A stretch of DNA of 64,000 nt from Polyangiaceae bacterium (GCA_019637265.1 JAHBVY010000004.1:186001-250000), one strand, 5' to 3'; positions 19,265 through 27,546 are shown, counted from the first letter of the stretch. Notes: generated from the letters alone by a model not told the origin. Translations and numbers: made by a program.

Positions 19265-19280
19265 GGGGGTTGGTAGCGCC
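19265..19280 (+). repeat. second-type G-rich element, copy 2
   Basis: GGGGGTTGGTAGCGCC, identical to 9310-9325 and preceded by TTTTTT. It is followed by a stretch ending in CACCGCAGTCACCG. It lies between the exporter gene and the next gene. Confidence 0.65.
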
Positions 19281-19387
19281 GGGGCGCGCCGGGCGTCACC
19301 GCAGTCACCGGGTGCCCAGCGCCGCGCGGCCCTGGCGCGGCGCTGGTGCTAGCCTTCGGCCCCGAAAGCTGAGACCGTCCGAGCGCG

Positions 19388-20992
19388 ATGATGGAGTCCG
19401 TGCCGCCCCTCAGGAGCCTCGCGCCCACTGGCGCGGACCGCGACGCCTATGACGACCTGCTCACCAGTACGCGGGGGTTGCAGCGCGACCAGCGGGCTCA
19501 ACGCGACTTCTGGTTCATGACCTTGCCGCTCGAGGCGAAGGACGACGTCCTGTTCGAGCTCGAGGTCTTGCTGAAGAGCGCCGCCTGCTTCGCCAACCCA
19601 CGGAACCACCCGGGGCCGCCGCGGCGCAGCCCGGTGGTGGCGCAAGATTTCCGTCAGCCAATGATGCTGGTGCGTGATGGCCTGCACCGCGCGGTGGATC
19701 TGCAGCGCCAGCTGCTCGGCACCCGTGACCGCGCGCTGGTGTTCCAGCGCTACTTGGAGACGGTGATCCCGGAGGACTCCACGCGCACCCGCCTGGTGCG
19801 CACCGGCGAGACGCAGTCCACCCCGGAGGAGAGCTTGGTGGCGCTGCGCACCTCGGTCTCCAGCATCATCGAAATCGTGGAGGGCACGCTGCGCGCGCCG
19901 CGCGTCCCCTTCCGGCTCTTTTACTCGGTGCTCGCCACGCTCCAGCGCGACATCGGGCGCAACGTCTTCTTCAACCCGCTGACAGCGCTCGAGTTTCGCC
20001 CTGAGTTCGATCGCATCAAGAATCGTCAGGTCATCGAGCTGATTCGCAGCGTCCCCGGGGAGGAGGCGCACCGCCTGGTGGCGCTCACATTCCTGAGTCT
20101 TTTCAGGATGTTACGCTACCTGCGCCTGCTGGAGCGCGGGCTCATCGCGCCGCGGCGCCGGGGCTACGCCGGGCGCACCCACCTGGTCTTGAGCGTGCTC
20201 CGCAGCGACGCCCGCGCGCTCTCGGACTACCTCCGGCGGCGCTCCGGGAGCCTGCTCGCCGACAGCTTCGAGCGCGATCTGTTCCGGGTGCCAGCGGGCG
20301 ACCTCGCGCACCGCGCAGCCCACCTGCGCGCCTCGGGGCACCGACTGCTCGGCGTCAAGAGCGCGCTCGAAGGCATCGCCGGGAATCTCCGCCTGGAAAT
20401 GCGGCGCGCCTTCCACCACGATCTACCGCCTCCCGACACCTCCACCAGCGACGCCGATCTGCGCGACGCGGTCCAAATCGCGGTGGGCAACCTGCGCCCG
20501 GCGATCCGCGGCGCGATCTTGTTCCTGGGCAAGGCGCTGGGCGTGAGCCTGGAGGATGACGGCGTCTTCGACGACGAGGCCGCGCGCCGTGAGACCAGCG
20601 AGCGCCTGCGCCGCGACATCTGGATGTTCGCCCAGATCGTGCGGGCGTTCTCCAGCAAGGCGCAGCACACCTCGAGCGAGGACCGCTGGGCGCCGGTCTA
20701 CAATTTCCAGTTCGTCCGCGAGTTCCTCGCGTACTTCCGCGCCATGGGTTACCCGCTGCTGCGCGCCAGCGACTACCCGCGCTTCGACACCTTCATGTAC
20801 GCCATGAGCCGCTTGGAGGACACGGACCTCGTCGACCCGACGCGCCTGGAAGACGCCATCGACGAGTGCATGGCGTTCCACGGCTTCTTGCTCCAGCTGT
20901 TCGACGACATCTCGCGCCGCGACGTGCTGGACGGCGTGCCCTTCGATCGCCGCGCGGCAGCGGCCACGCTGAAGCTATACCTAGGCGACTAG
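19388..20992 (+). CDS. conserved-looking protein of unknown function, helix-rich
   Basis: 534 residues, not recognised. No signal peptide or clear membrane helix. Composition is rich in Arg, Leu, Asp and Glu, and the residue pattern suggests an all-alpha protein. Conspicuous blocks are AQRDFWFMTLPLEAKDD (about 37-53), FFNPLTALEFRPEFDRIKN (near 200) and YNFQFVREFLAYFRAMGYPLLRASDYPRFD (about 437-466). Codon use agrees with a real gene. The ATG start at 19388 gives a plausible N-terminus. It stands alone: the next gene is 0.5 kb away and on the other strand. Confidence 0.8.
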   Translation: MMESVPPLRSLAPTGADRDAYDDLLTSTRGLQRDQRAQRDFWFMTLPLEAKDDVLFELEVLLKSAACFANPRNHPGPPRRSPVVAQDFRQPMMLVRDGLHRAVDLQRQLLGTRDRALVFQRYLETVIPEDSTRTRLVRTGETQSTPEESLVALRTSVSSIIEIVEGTLRAPRVPFRLFYSVLATLQRDIGRNVFFNPLTALEFRPEFDRIKNRQVIELIRSVPGEEAHRLVALTFLSLFRMLRYLRLLERGLIAPRRRGYAGRTHLVLSVLRSDARALSDYLRRRSGSLLADSFERDLFRVPAGDLAHRAAHLRASGHRLLGVKSALEGIAGNLRLEMRRAFHHDLPPPDTSTSDADLRDAVQIAVGNLRPAIRGAILFLGKALGVSLEDDGVFDDEAARRETSERLRRDIWMFAQIVRAFSSKAQHTSSEDRWAPVYNFQFVREFLAYFRAMGYPLLRASDYPRFDTFMYAMSRLEDTDLVDPTRLEDAIDECMAFHGFLLQLFDDISRRDVLDGVPFDRRAAAATLKLYLGD

Positions 20993-20996
20993 ACGC

Positions 20997-21086
20997 GCGT
21001 CGAGCACACCCGGCAGGCTTGCGTCGAGCGCACGACAGGCTTGCGTTGAGTGCACGGCAGACGCGCGCCGAGCGCACCTCGACTGA
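20997..21086. repeat. 22-24 bp tandem repeat, four units
   Basis: Four imperfect units beginning GCG(T/C)(C/T)GAG start at about 20997, 21021, 21043 and 21065. They sit immediately after the stop of the 534-residue protein gene. No coding function is seen. The remainder of 21087-21515 holds no supported gene. Confidence 0.6.
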
Positions 21087-21515
21087 GGCGCGATGCGCCC
21101 ACCGCGTGCAAGTATCCGCGCGGGAATCTAGAGGCGCTGACAAGGCGGCGCGCACCGCACAGACGTGTGGCGCAAACTGGCGTTGCCAGCTCCGTCACAG
21201 TCAATGCCCTGCCAAACCCCCAACCCCATGAGCTGGGTCGGAGGTGTCATCGTCGGCTGATCTGACGACGGGCGGCCGCCACGTGACGGCCATCACCCCT
21301 CTCTTCGTGGCGCGAGGCCCGCCTTGATGACCGGCTCGCACCCGCTGCACCCATGCGGCGCAGCACCTGCCCTATTCACCAACCCACGTGCAGCCCGGGT
21401 GAGGCGGGTTCGAGTGGCGCACGCCAGGCGCGCGCCCCTCGACTCGATCCGCTCCTGCCCCGGGTGGTGAGACCAACCCGGAGCGAGGAGACGAACAGAG
21501 GCACGGACGCCTGGA

Positions 21516-21836
21516 TCAGGCCTTGGCAGCCTTGCGCTTCGGCGCCTTCTTGGCGGCGGGCGCCTTCTTGGCGGCCTTCTTCGCGGGCGCCTTCTTGGCA
21601 GCCTTCTTCGCGGGTGCCTTCTTGGCAGCCTTCTTCGCGGGCGCCTTCTTCGCGACCTTCTTGGCAGCCTTCTTCGCGGGCGCCTTCTTGGCGGCCTTCT
21701 TCGCGGGTGCCTTCTTGGCAGCCTTCTTCGCCGGGCGCTTCTTGGCGGTGCGCTTCTTGGCGACCTTCGGAGCGGTCGTCGCCGCGGCCGGGGTCTCTGC
21801 GTTCTTTGCCTTGGTCTTGGTCTTCTTAGCGGCCAT
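21516..21836 (-). CDS. histone H1-like Lys/Ala-rich DNA-binding protein
   Basis: 106 residues from the ATG at 21836, which has a strong ribosome site AGGAGG 6 bp upstream; an earlier start at 21914 would place coding sequence in the promoter. After a short Thr/Ala N-terminus, most of the protein is a run of PAKKAAKKA-type units encoded by 36-bp DNA repeats. This composition is that of bacterial histone H1-like nucleoid proteins (AlgP/Hc1-type), which bind DNA through lysines with little folded structure. Repeat number is likely to vary between strains. A promoter and an upstream insulating terminator are visible. Confidence 0.85.
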   Translation of the reverse strand: MAAKKTKTKAKNAETPAAATTAPKVAKKRTAKKRPAKKAAKKAPAKKAAKKAPAKKAAKKVAKKAPAKKAAKKAPAKKAAKKAPAKKAAKKAPAAKKAPKRKAAKA

Positions 21837-21901
21837 GTCTGTGCCTCCTGTAACGACCCCCAACGAGTCCTGAATGAACTCAATCGAGGTATGTTGCACG
21901 A

Positions 21902-21931
21902 CGTATATTGCCACCTAATGTGATGTGTCAA
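21902..21931 (-). promoter_or_regulatory. sigma-70-type promoter of the histone-like gene
   Basis: On the minus strand a perfect -35 TTGACA (21926-21931) is followed after 18 bp by TATACG (21902-21907). This segment is notably A/T-rich for this genome. It lies about 65 bp upstream of the start codon at 21836. Confidence 0.7.
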
Positions 21932-21933
21932 CG

Positions 21934-21970
21934 AAAAAGTTTCAGGGGGGCTTGCGCCCCCCCTTGAAAC
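21934..21970 (-). terminator. Rho-independent-type terminator on the minus strand
   Basis: GTTTCA and a run of six G pair with a run of C and TGAAAC around a CTTGCG loop. Read on the minus strand, the hairpin is followed at once by TTTTT. It would stop minus-strand transcripts arriving from the ompA side just upstream of the histone-gene promoter. No minus-strand gene is evident there, so it may end a small RNA or antisense transcript. Confidence 0.6.
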
Positions 21971-22112
21971 CTGGGGTGCTGAGCCCGCAACGACTGCACA
22001 CCGAGCGCCTGTTCAGAGCCCCCGGCAAGGGCACCGAGGCCCCCTTCGGAGGGGCGACAGCGTCCATTCAGATGCGCGAATGCATCTAAAAAAGCTCAAT
22101 CAACCCGGAGGC

Positions 22113-22141
22113 TTGACGCAGTGCAGCCCGCGGGGGTAAGC
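22113..22141 (+). promoter_or_regulatory. possible promoter of the OmpA-family gene
   Basis: TTGACG at 22113-22118 is followed after 17-18 bp by GTAAGC/TAAGCG, about 45 bp before the start codon at 22184. The -35 is good and the -10 is weak, so this is tentative. Confidence 0.35.
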
Positions 22142-22183
22142 GACGGGACCGCCCTCATGGGTCACGAACTGGAGAAACACTGA

Positions 22184-23014
22184 ATGGTCACCCAAGGCTT
22201 CCTCCCCCCCTCCGTCACGCGGCGCCTGAGCCTCCTGCTCGCCGCCGGTTTTTTGTCGTCGGCGTGCGGCTACAGCCAAGAGGAGTGGGACCAGAAGGTC
22301 CGTGAGCTCGAGGCCGCGCAGAACCAGCTCGCCGCCCAGCGCACCGCCCACAAGAAGTGCGAGCAGGACCACAGCGACGCCGTGGCCGAGGTGGACCAGC
22401 TCAAGAAGCAGCTGCGGGAGCGCGGCGTGAACTTGGACAACCTGAGCACCTCGCTCCAGGAGAACATGCGCGCGCTCGAGGAGTACAAGCGCCGCGCGGA
22501 GCAGCTCGACCAGATCCGTCAGCGCTTCGAGAACCTGCGCACCCGCTTGAAGAAGCTCACGGACCTTGGCCTGAAGGTGGAGGTGCGCAACAACCGCATG
22601 CTGATCCAGCTGCCCGGCGACGTGCTGTTCGACTCCGGGAAAGACAGCCTGAAGCCCGAAGGAATTACCATATTGGAACAGGTCGCGGACGTCGTGAAGA
22701 ACGACCCCGACCTCGCCAAGCGCTACTTCCAGGTGGCGGGGCACACCGACTCCGCGCCGCTGAAGGGCGGCTTCTTCCGCGACAATTGGGGCCTCAGCGC
22801 GATGCGCGCGCGGTCAGTGCTGGTGTTCCTCACGGGTGACGCGCCCAAGGGAGGCGGCCTCGAGGCGAAGCGCTGGAGCGCGGCGGGCTACGCCGACACC
22901 GACCCAGTGGCGCCCAACGACAGCGACGAGGGCCGCGCCAAGAATCGACGCGTGGAGTTGGTCGTGGTGCCTGACGTCGAGGAGATGCTGAACCTCCAGT
23001 CGGTCGCCAACTGA
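22184..23014 (+). CDS. OmpA-family lipoprotein with coiled coil
   Basis: 276 residues. The signal peptide has lipobox Cys28 (LSSAC). A long coiled coil runs about 32-120 (many Glu, Gln and Lys heptads). The C-terminal OmpA/MotB peptidoglycan-binding domain (about 135-265) contains LFDSGKDSLKPEG, VAGHTDSAPL and the DEGRAKNRRVELVVVP motif, with the Asp and Arg that hold diaminopimelate. It should tether the outer membrane to the cell wall. The next gene starts 2 bp after its stop, probably in one transcript. Confidence 0.9.
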   Translation: MVTQGFLPPSVTRRLSLLLAAGFLSSACGYSQEEWDQKVRELEAAQNQLAAQRTAHKKCEQDHSDAVAEVDQLKKQLRERGVNLDNLSTSLQENMRALEEYKRRAEQLDQIRQRFENLRTRLKKLTDLGLKVEVRNNRMLIQLPGDVLFDSGKDSLKPEGITILEQVADVVKNDPDLAKRYFQVAGHTDSAPLKGGFFRDNWGLSAMRARSVLVFLTGDAPKGGGLEAKRWSAAGYADTDPVAPNDSDEGRAKNRRVELVVVPDVEEMLNLQSVAN

Positions 23015-23015
23015 C

Positions 23016-23945
23016 GTGGGGGCGAGCCGCGCCGCCGCCATCGACATCGGCACCAACTCAGTGCTCTTGACCGTCGCGGAGCGCGGCCCGGCGGGGCTCG
23101 CGCCCGTGTTGGAGCGCGCGACCATCACGCGGCTGGGCGAAGGCGTGGATCAGCGCCGCGCGCTCAGCGACGCCGCCGCTGAGCGCACCCTCGCCTGCCT
23201 CCGGGAGTACGCGGCCACGCTGCGGGAGCTGGGCTCGCCGCCGCTCCGGGTGGTGGGCACCAGCGCGCTGCGGGACGCCGCCTTGGGCAGCGAGTTTTGT
23301 GCGGCGGCGCGCGAGCTGCTGGGGGAGGCGATTGAAATCATCAGCGGTGAGCGAGAGGCACGCCTCAGCTACCGCGGCGCGCTGAGCGGGCTCACGGAGC
23401 TGGCGGAGCTCGATGCGGCGTGCCCGGTGCTGGTGTTCGACGTGGGGGGTGGGAGCACCGAGATCATCGCCGCCCAGGGGGGCACCATCCACTGGTGCCA
23501 GTCGCTCGACGTGGGGTGCGTGCGCCTCACGGAGCGGCTGCTCCGGGCGGATCCTCCCACGCCGAGTGAAATCGAGGGCGCTCGAGCGCTGATCCGGCGC
23601 GCGCTCGCGGCGCTCCCGGCGCCGCACGGTGAGGTGGCGCTGGTCGGCGTGGCAGGGACCCTGACGACACTGGCGGCGGTGGCCCGAGGGATCTCGCCCT
23701 ACGACCCTGAGCGCGTCCATGGCGCGCGCCTCACGGCGGAGGAGATGGAGACGCTCACCACACGGCTCGCGGCGCTGAGCACCGCCGAGCGCACCGCGCT
23801 CCCCGGTTTGTCGCCGAAGCGCGCCGACGTGATCGTCGCCGGCGCGCTCATCGCCTGCGAGGTCTTGCGCTGGGCGGGCGCCGAAGGCTGCATCGTCTCC
23901 GATCGCGGCGTGCGCTGGGGCCTGTTGCACGAGCAGCTAGGCTGA
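23016..23945 (+). CDS. ppx: Ppx/GppA-family exopolyphosphatase
   Basis: 309 residues from a GTG. The sugar-kinase/Hsp70 fold signature is present: phosphate-1 motif AAIDIGTNSVLL at the N-terminus, ISGEREARLSYRGA, the glycine-rich FDVGGGSTEII near residue 141, and VGVAGTLTTLAA. Such enzymes remove terminal phosphates from polyphosphate or convert pppGpp to ppGpp. The protein is the short type (no HD-like C-terminal domain). It starts 2 bp after the OmpA gene stop. Confidence 0.92.
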   Translation: MGASRAAAIDIGTNSVLLTVAERGPAGLAPVLERATITRLGEGVDQRRALSDAAAERTLACLREYAATLRELGSPPLRVVGTSALRDAALGSEFCAAARELLGEAIEIISGEREARLSYRGALSGLTELAELDAACPVLVFDVGGGSTEIIAAQGGTIHWCQSLDVGCVRLTERLLRADPPTPSEIEGARALIRRALAALPAPHGEVALVGVAGTLTTLAAVARGISPYDPERVHGARLTAEEMETLTTRLAALSTAERTALPGLSPKRADVIVAGALIACEVLRWAGAEGCIVSDRGVRWGLLHEQLG

Positions 23946-23964
23946 CCTTGGGACGACTCGCGCT

Positions 23965-23981
23965 GGGGTGCCGTCCAACCC
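23965..23981 (-). repeat. 17-bp dispersed element, one-mismatch copy I
   Basis: On the minus strand it reads GGGTTGGACGGCACCCC, one base from the core, 20 bp after the ppx stop codon. Its G-rich 5' side is preceded by CGATTGG. Confidence 0.7.
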
Positions 23982-24106
23982 CCAATCGAGCACCGGCGCG
24001 GAGGTGCGCTCGAGCTGGGCACCAGACCCGCGCCGCTACCAGCCCGCCGGCTCAGGCTGAGAAGCGGATCCGTGAGGGTGGGGGCTGGAGGCACCACCAG
24101 TCACGC

Positions 24107-24135
24107 TTGACGGGGGCGCCTTCCCTGACTAGAGT
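24107..24135 (+). promoter_or_regulatory. sigma-70-type promoter upstream of carD
   Basis: TTGACG (24107-24112), a 17-bp spacer and TAGAGT (24130-24135). If used, transcription would start near 24142 and run through a leader of about 570 nt before carD. The interval 23946-24711 has no supported gene. A 52-codon frame from 24244 has its AGGAG only 1 bp before the ATG and is not called. Confidence 0.5.
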
Positions 24136-24503
24136 TGCGCCCCTGGCGGGTCTCTACGTTGTCACCGCCGCGCGCTATCTTTCCAACCAGCCGCCTGATC
24201 ATCGAGCTGCCCGCATTGAGCCGCCTTGCACCGACCCAGGAGAATGACAGCCCCGTCGTCGCCAGCCTCTGGTGGCATGCCGGACAAGAGCCGCGTGGCG
24301 CGCCCTTCCTCGGCGAGCAGCATGGGCGCGGGCGTTTCACCTGGGGACATGCTCGTGAATCACCCGCGTAGCGGAGGAGGGAACGCGCCTGGGGTTGGCT
24401 GAACCGCATGAGTGGAGAGGCAGCAACGCAGGCAGGAACCAGCATCACTCGAGGCCTCGCTGTGTCCGTAAGCAGCATGGCGGGGTCTCCGCACCAACCA
24501 GTA

Positions 24504-24522
24504 CCTCACCTTCGTGGTGAGG
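24504..24522 (+). other. 7-bp hairpin in the carD leader
   Basis: CCTCACC-TTCGT-GGTGAGG forms a stable stem-loop about 190 bp before the carD start. No T-run follows, so it is not an intrinsic terminator. It may be part of a structured leader RNA. Confidence 0.4.
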
Positions 24523-24711
24523 TGGGCCAGGCTCGAACGCCAGGCCCGAGAGCGCGACACCGCGCGCCGCTTTTACCAAGCGGGAACAATTTCGCGGCCC
24601 AGTGGGTTCACCCTTCTTCCGGGTAGTACCCCGTTTCACGGCCGCCCAGGACCATCAAACACAGCCGGCGCGGGGCGTCCCCCAGGCACTGGCTCACGAC
24701 AGGAGACGAGA

Positions 24712-25218
24712 ATGCAGGCAAGCCCCGAGGTTGAGTTCAAGGTGGGTGACAAGGCCGTCTACCCCGCGCAGGGCGTGGCGGAGGTCATCAGCATTGACGA
24801 GAAGGACATCGCTGGGCAGCGGCAGCGCTTCTATGTGCTTCGTATCCTGGACACAGACCGCAAAATCATGGTGCCGGTGTCCAATGCGGACGCCGTGGGC
24901 CTGCGGCAGGTCATCAGCGAGCAGGAGATCCGGGAGATCTTCGACATCCTCCGCGAGCGCACCATCGGCTTCGACACGCAGACCTGGAACCGCCGCTACC
25001 GCGGCTTCATGGACAAGATCAAGACGGGGTCGATCTACGACGTGGCGGAGGTGCTGCGGGACCTGTACCGCCTGAAGGCGAACAAGCAGCTCTCCTTCGG
25101 TGAGCGGCGCATGCTGGACACCGCGCGCTCGCTGATCGTCAAGGAGATCGCCATCGCGCGGAAGCAGACGGAGGACGACGTCAAGTCGGAGATCGAGGCG
25201 ATCTTCTTCTCCAACTGA
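24712..25218 (+). CDS. carD: CarD-family transcriptional regulator
   Basis: 168 residues from the ATG at 24712, supported by AGGAGA about 6 bp upstream. An in-frame start at 24514 would add a non-family extension. The N-terminal RNA-polymerase-interaction domain reads FKVGDKAVYPAQGVAEV (9-25). The helical C-terminal domain ends ...VKSEIEAIFFSN. CarD/CdnL proteins bind the RNA polymerase beta subunit and stabilise open complexes at promoters, notably of rRNA genes. In Myxococcus, CdnL is essential and CarD has an extra HMGA-like tail; this protein lacks that tail and so resembles CdnL in architecture. Confidence 0.92.
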   Translation: MQASPEVEFKVGDKAVYPAQGVAEVISIDEKDIAGQRQRFYVLRILDTDRKIMVPVSNADAVGLRQVISEQEIREIFDILRERTIGFDTQTWNRRYRGFMDKIKTGSIYDVAEVLRDLYRLKANKQLSFGERRMLDTARSLIVKEIAIARKQTEDDVKSEIEAIFFSN

Positions 25219-25263
25219 CAACGCGACTCGCGGCAGGCCTCAAGGTTTGTTCGAGTCGAGCTG

Positions 25264-25294
25264 CAAGGGTCGCAGGCGGTGCCTGCGGCCCTTG
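25264..25294 (+). terminator. strong hairpin downstream of carD
   Basis: CAAGGG-T-CGCAGGC, loop GGT, GCCTGCG-G-CCCTTG: thirteen paired bases around one mismatch, 46 bp after the carD stop. Only a short T-poor tail (TGTCATTTC) follows, so termination is likely but may be imperfect. It also faces the convergent lipoprotein gene. Confidence 0.55.
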
Positions 25295-25341
25295 TGTCAT
25301 TTCGTGAGGTAGACGAACAGCCTCACGGTCAGTCACATGGA

Positions 25342-25857
25342 CTAATCGGCTTGCTTCCGGGTCCTGACCGGAGCCGGCTCGGGGATGTCGAGCACCACGC
25401 GCCAGCGGTCGTCTTCACGCGCGCAGTGCACATCGAAGCGCTCGCCAGGGTTCGAGCCGGTGACGGACACCACCGCGCGCAGCCCCTCCACGCGGGAGCG
25501 GTAGCGCGTGGGCTTGAACGCCAGGGAGAAGCGCGAGGGCACGAGCATCTCCTCCGGGCCCAAGCGCCGCCCAGTGACGCCGCTCGCGCGCTTCGCTCGC
25601 TCCGTGAGCACCCGCTGCGCGTCCGACCACAGCAGGTCGTAAGCGCCGCGCGCCACCTTGGGATCGCCGTGAAGACGCTCCATGTGGTCGATGAACTGCT
25701 CCACCACGCGCTCTGGCGTCTCCTCTTCTGCTTTGGGCCCGCAGCTGACTAGGACGGCACCTAGCGTGACCAACCCCCAAAACCCGAGCAGCCAACGACG
25801 TGAACCGCCCAGGCTACGCGCCCCATGACGGGCGAGTCGAAGTGAAGTGCTTGGCAT
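25342..25857 (-). CDS. lipoprotein with NTF2/DUF4878-like domain
   Basis: 172 residues from the ATG at 25857. The frame remains open to 26046, but the signal sequence begins after 25857. Lipobox cysteine is Cys39 (LVSC). The mature part begins PERVVEQFIDHMERLHGDPKVARGAYDLL, typical of NTF2-fold DUF4878-type periplasmic proteins, with later VVSVTGSNPGERFDVHCAREDDRWRVVLD strands. The family has no defined activity. Its signal-peptide codons overlap a copy of the G-rich half of the dispersed element (25770-25788). Confidence 0.75.
   Translation of the reverse strand: MPSTSLRLARHGARSLGGSRRWLLGFWGLVTLGAVLVSCGPKAEEETPERVVEQFIDHMERLHGDPKVARGAYDLLWSDAQRVLTERAKRASGVTGRRLGPEEMLVPSRFSLAFKPTRYRSRVEGLRAVVSVTGSNPGERFDVHCAREDDRWRVVLDIPEPAPVRTRKQAD
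25752..25788 (-). repeat. G-rich half-element inside a signal-peptide coding region
   Basis: On the minus strand this holds CTCGGGTTTTGGGGGTTGG, the same 5' flank seen before the 17-bp core at 51103 and 54613. A separate GGACGGCACC lies 8 bp away in the opposite orientation. It is fully within coding sequence of the lipoprotein signal peptide. Confidence 0.55.
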
Positions 25858-26072
25858 GTCGCTCGGCAGGTGGGTGGCCCGCACCAGAGGTACCGTGAGC
25901 ACCGCGGGCAGGCAAGCCAAGCCCCGATCGGCCGCCGCTTGCCGCGAACACGCGCCTCGTCGAAGATCCGTGAGCTCCGGTTGAAAGCTGGCGATCAGCT
26001 CCGCGAAGGCGCTCGCGTCATGGGCAGTACCGGTGCGCAGCTTCATAGGCAGCTCGACCTTGCGAGGGCTTG

Positions 26073-26516
26073 TCAGCGCACCAGTCGATCGCCTTCGCGG
26101 CGTAGCCCGGCTCGCTCGGCGAGCGTCTGCAAGAACTGCTCGCGCTCGTCAGGAGAGATGATCAGCTCCTTGGAGTCGTACTGAACGCTCACTCGGTCCA
26201 GCGAGAGCGCGGGCGAGCTGATGGGGTTGCTCGTCGGCTCGACCGTTGAGATGGACGCGACCGGAACCCGAACGCGGACTAGGCCAAATCGAACGATCAA
26301 CTGATCGCTGCTGATCCCATATCGCATTGATAAGACGAGCCCACCATACAGCGCCACCACGAACAAGCAGCTCCCCACCGCCCACGGCAGCTCAGCGTAG
26401 TTCCCCGTGACAACGAAGATGAGGAGGACACCGATGGTGATCAACGGCATCAGCCAAAGGACCCCCACCATCCATCCATCTACCTTGGAGCGATACCACT
26501 CGATCTGTTCGCCCAT
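26073..26516 (-). CDS. membrane protein with bacterial PH-like domain
   Basis: 147 residues from the ATG at 26516, which has GGAGGTG 5 bp upstream; this start is preferred to an in-frame GTG seven codons earlier. Two transmembrane helices (about 16-37 and 45-63) are followed by a PH-like domain. Key features are the YGISSDQLIVRFGLVRVRVPVASISTVEPT stretch, then NPISSPALSLDRVSV and IISPDEREQFLQTL. This is the layout of the DUF1200-type PH family known from Gram-positive and other bacteria. Function unknown. Confidence 0.75.
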   Translation of the reverse strand: MGEQIEWYRSKVDGWMVGVLWLMPLITIGVLLIFVVTGNYAELPWAVGSCLFVVALYGGLVLSMRYGISSDQLIVRFGLVRVRVPVASISTVEPTSNPISSPALSLDRVSVQYDSKELIISPDEREQFLQTLAERAGLRREGDRLVR

Positions 26517-26886
26517 GACCCACCTCCACGTCACCACCTCGCGCCCCAGGGCCCATGCAGCATCGCTGAGCAGCGCCGATGAAACCCTCCAACCTCCGCC
26601 AAGCTAGCACAGAACTGCGGGCCCAGAGCTACCTTTCAGCTCCCACAGAGTCCAACCGGCTCTTCAACGCCTGACTCGGCATTGAGGTGCTCTTCAAGAA
26701 CGCACGGATCCTCCGGTAAGGACCGTGACCGCAGCGCCCTCCAGCGCATTAGCCGCGTCTGTTGGGGACGCGCGTGGTGCATCAGGAGGGAGTGAACCCA
26801 AACCCCCACGGAAATAGTTGCGAGCAACGTAACATACCTTGAGCGCGCCGCCTGGCGCTCAGCGGTTCGGCGCCTTGGGCGGGCGC

Positions 26887-27546
26887 TCAAGGTCGCGCGA
26901 TCGTGATCCGTGAGAAGCCTGGGTCATGCCTGAGCTGGTCGCGCTCCTGCCAGCTCCAGCGGGGCCCCAGTAAGACTGGCGCCCGAGCGTGTGACGCGAT
27001 GTGTGCGGCGATGTGGTGGAGCGGCACGCTGGGGAGGCCTAGCTCCGTGAACAGGTACTCGTCGCCCTGGCGGTAGAAGTAGTGCTCCATGTGCCACGCG
27101 GGGCGCGTCGCCCCGTAGTGGCGCTGATAGATGCGGTCCCCCTCCTCACCGTGGATGAGCATCAGGAACCGCACGGGGCCGTTCTTGTTCAGGATGGTGT
27201 CGAGCACCACGGCCCTCAAGCCGCCCGCTTGAAGTACGTACGTCTGACCATTACGTCGCTCGACGCTGACCGCGCCGTGCGGGAGCAGCCGGATCCTGAA
27301 CCACGCCTTGCGCGCGGCGCGCACCACCACGAGGAGCAGCACCACGAACAGCACGACGGGTCCCATCACCGTGATGACGAGATCCACGCGCTTCAGGGCC
27401 AAGAGCAGAACGAGCGCCAGGAACGCCAGGAGCACGACAGAAAACGCCAAGCGCCAGTCGTAGTCAGGATGCCACAGGCCGTTCCAGCTCCAGCTCGGCA
27501 GCGCCGTGTTCGTCACGTTGGAGTAGGGTGCACCGCTCACCGCCAA
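26887..27546 (-). CDS. hypothetical two-helix membrane protein
   Basis: 219 residues, not recognised. Two adjacent transmembrane helices (about 33-51 and 55-76) separate a short N-terminus from a cytosolic domain of 140 residues. The domain is rich in His and aromatic residues (QRHYGATRPAWHMEHYFYRQGDEYLF). The start is uncertain: TTG at 27546 or GTG at 27540. The 370 bp between it and the PH-domain gene contain only a weak 84-codon frame opening at a TTG that overlaps its stop; I do not call that as a gene. Confidence 0.6.
   Translation of the reverse strand: MAVSGAPYSNVTNTALPSWSWNGLWHPDYDWRLAFSVVLLAFLALVLLLALKRVDLVITVMGPVVLFVVLLLVVVRAARKAWFRIRLLPHGAVSVERRNGQTYVLQAGGLRAVVLDTILNKNGPVRFLMLIHGEEGDRIYQRHYGATRPAWHMEHYFYRQGDEYLFTELGLPSVPLHHIAAHIASHARAPVLLGPRWSWQERDQLRHDPGFSRITIARP

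Noticed and set aside
24244..24402. 52-codon frame in the carD leader with AGGAG in front
   Set aside because: The AGGAG is only 1 bp from the ATG, too close for a ribosome site, and the product is low-complexity.
26636..26890. 84-codon minus-strand frame opening at a TTG that overlaps the previous stop
   Set aside because: Arg-rich, no motif, weak start. Not enough to call a gene.
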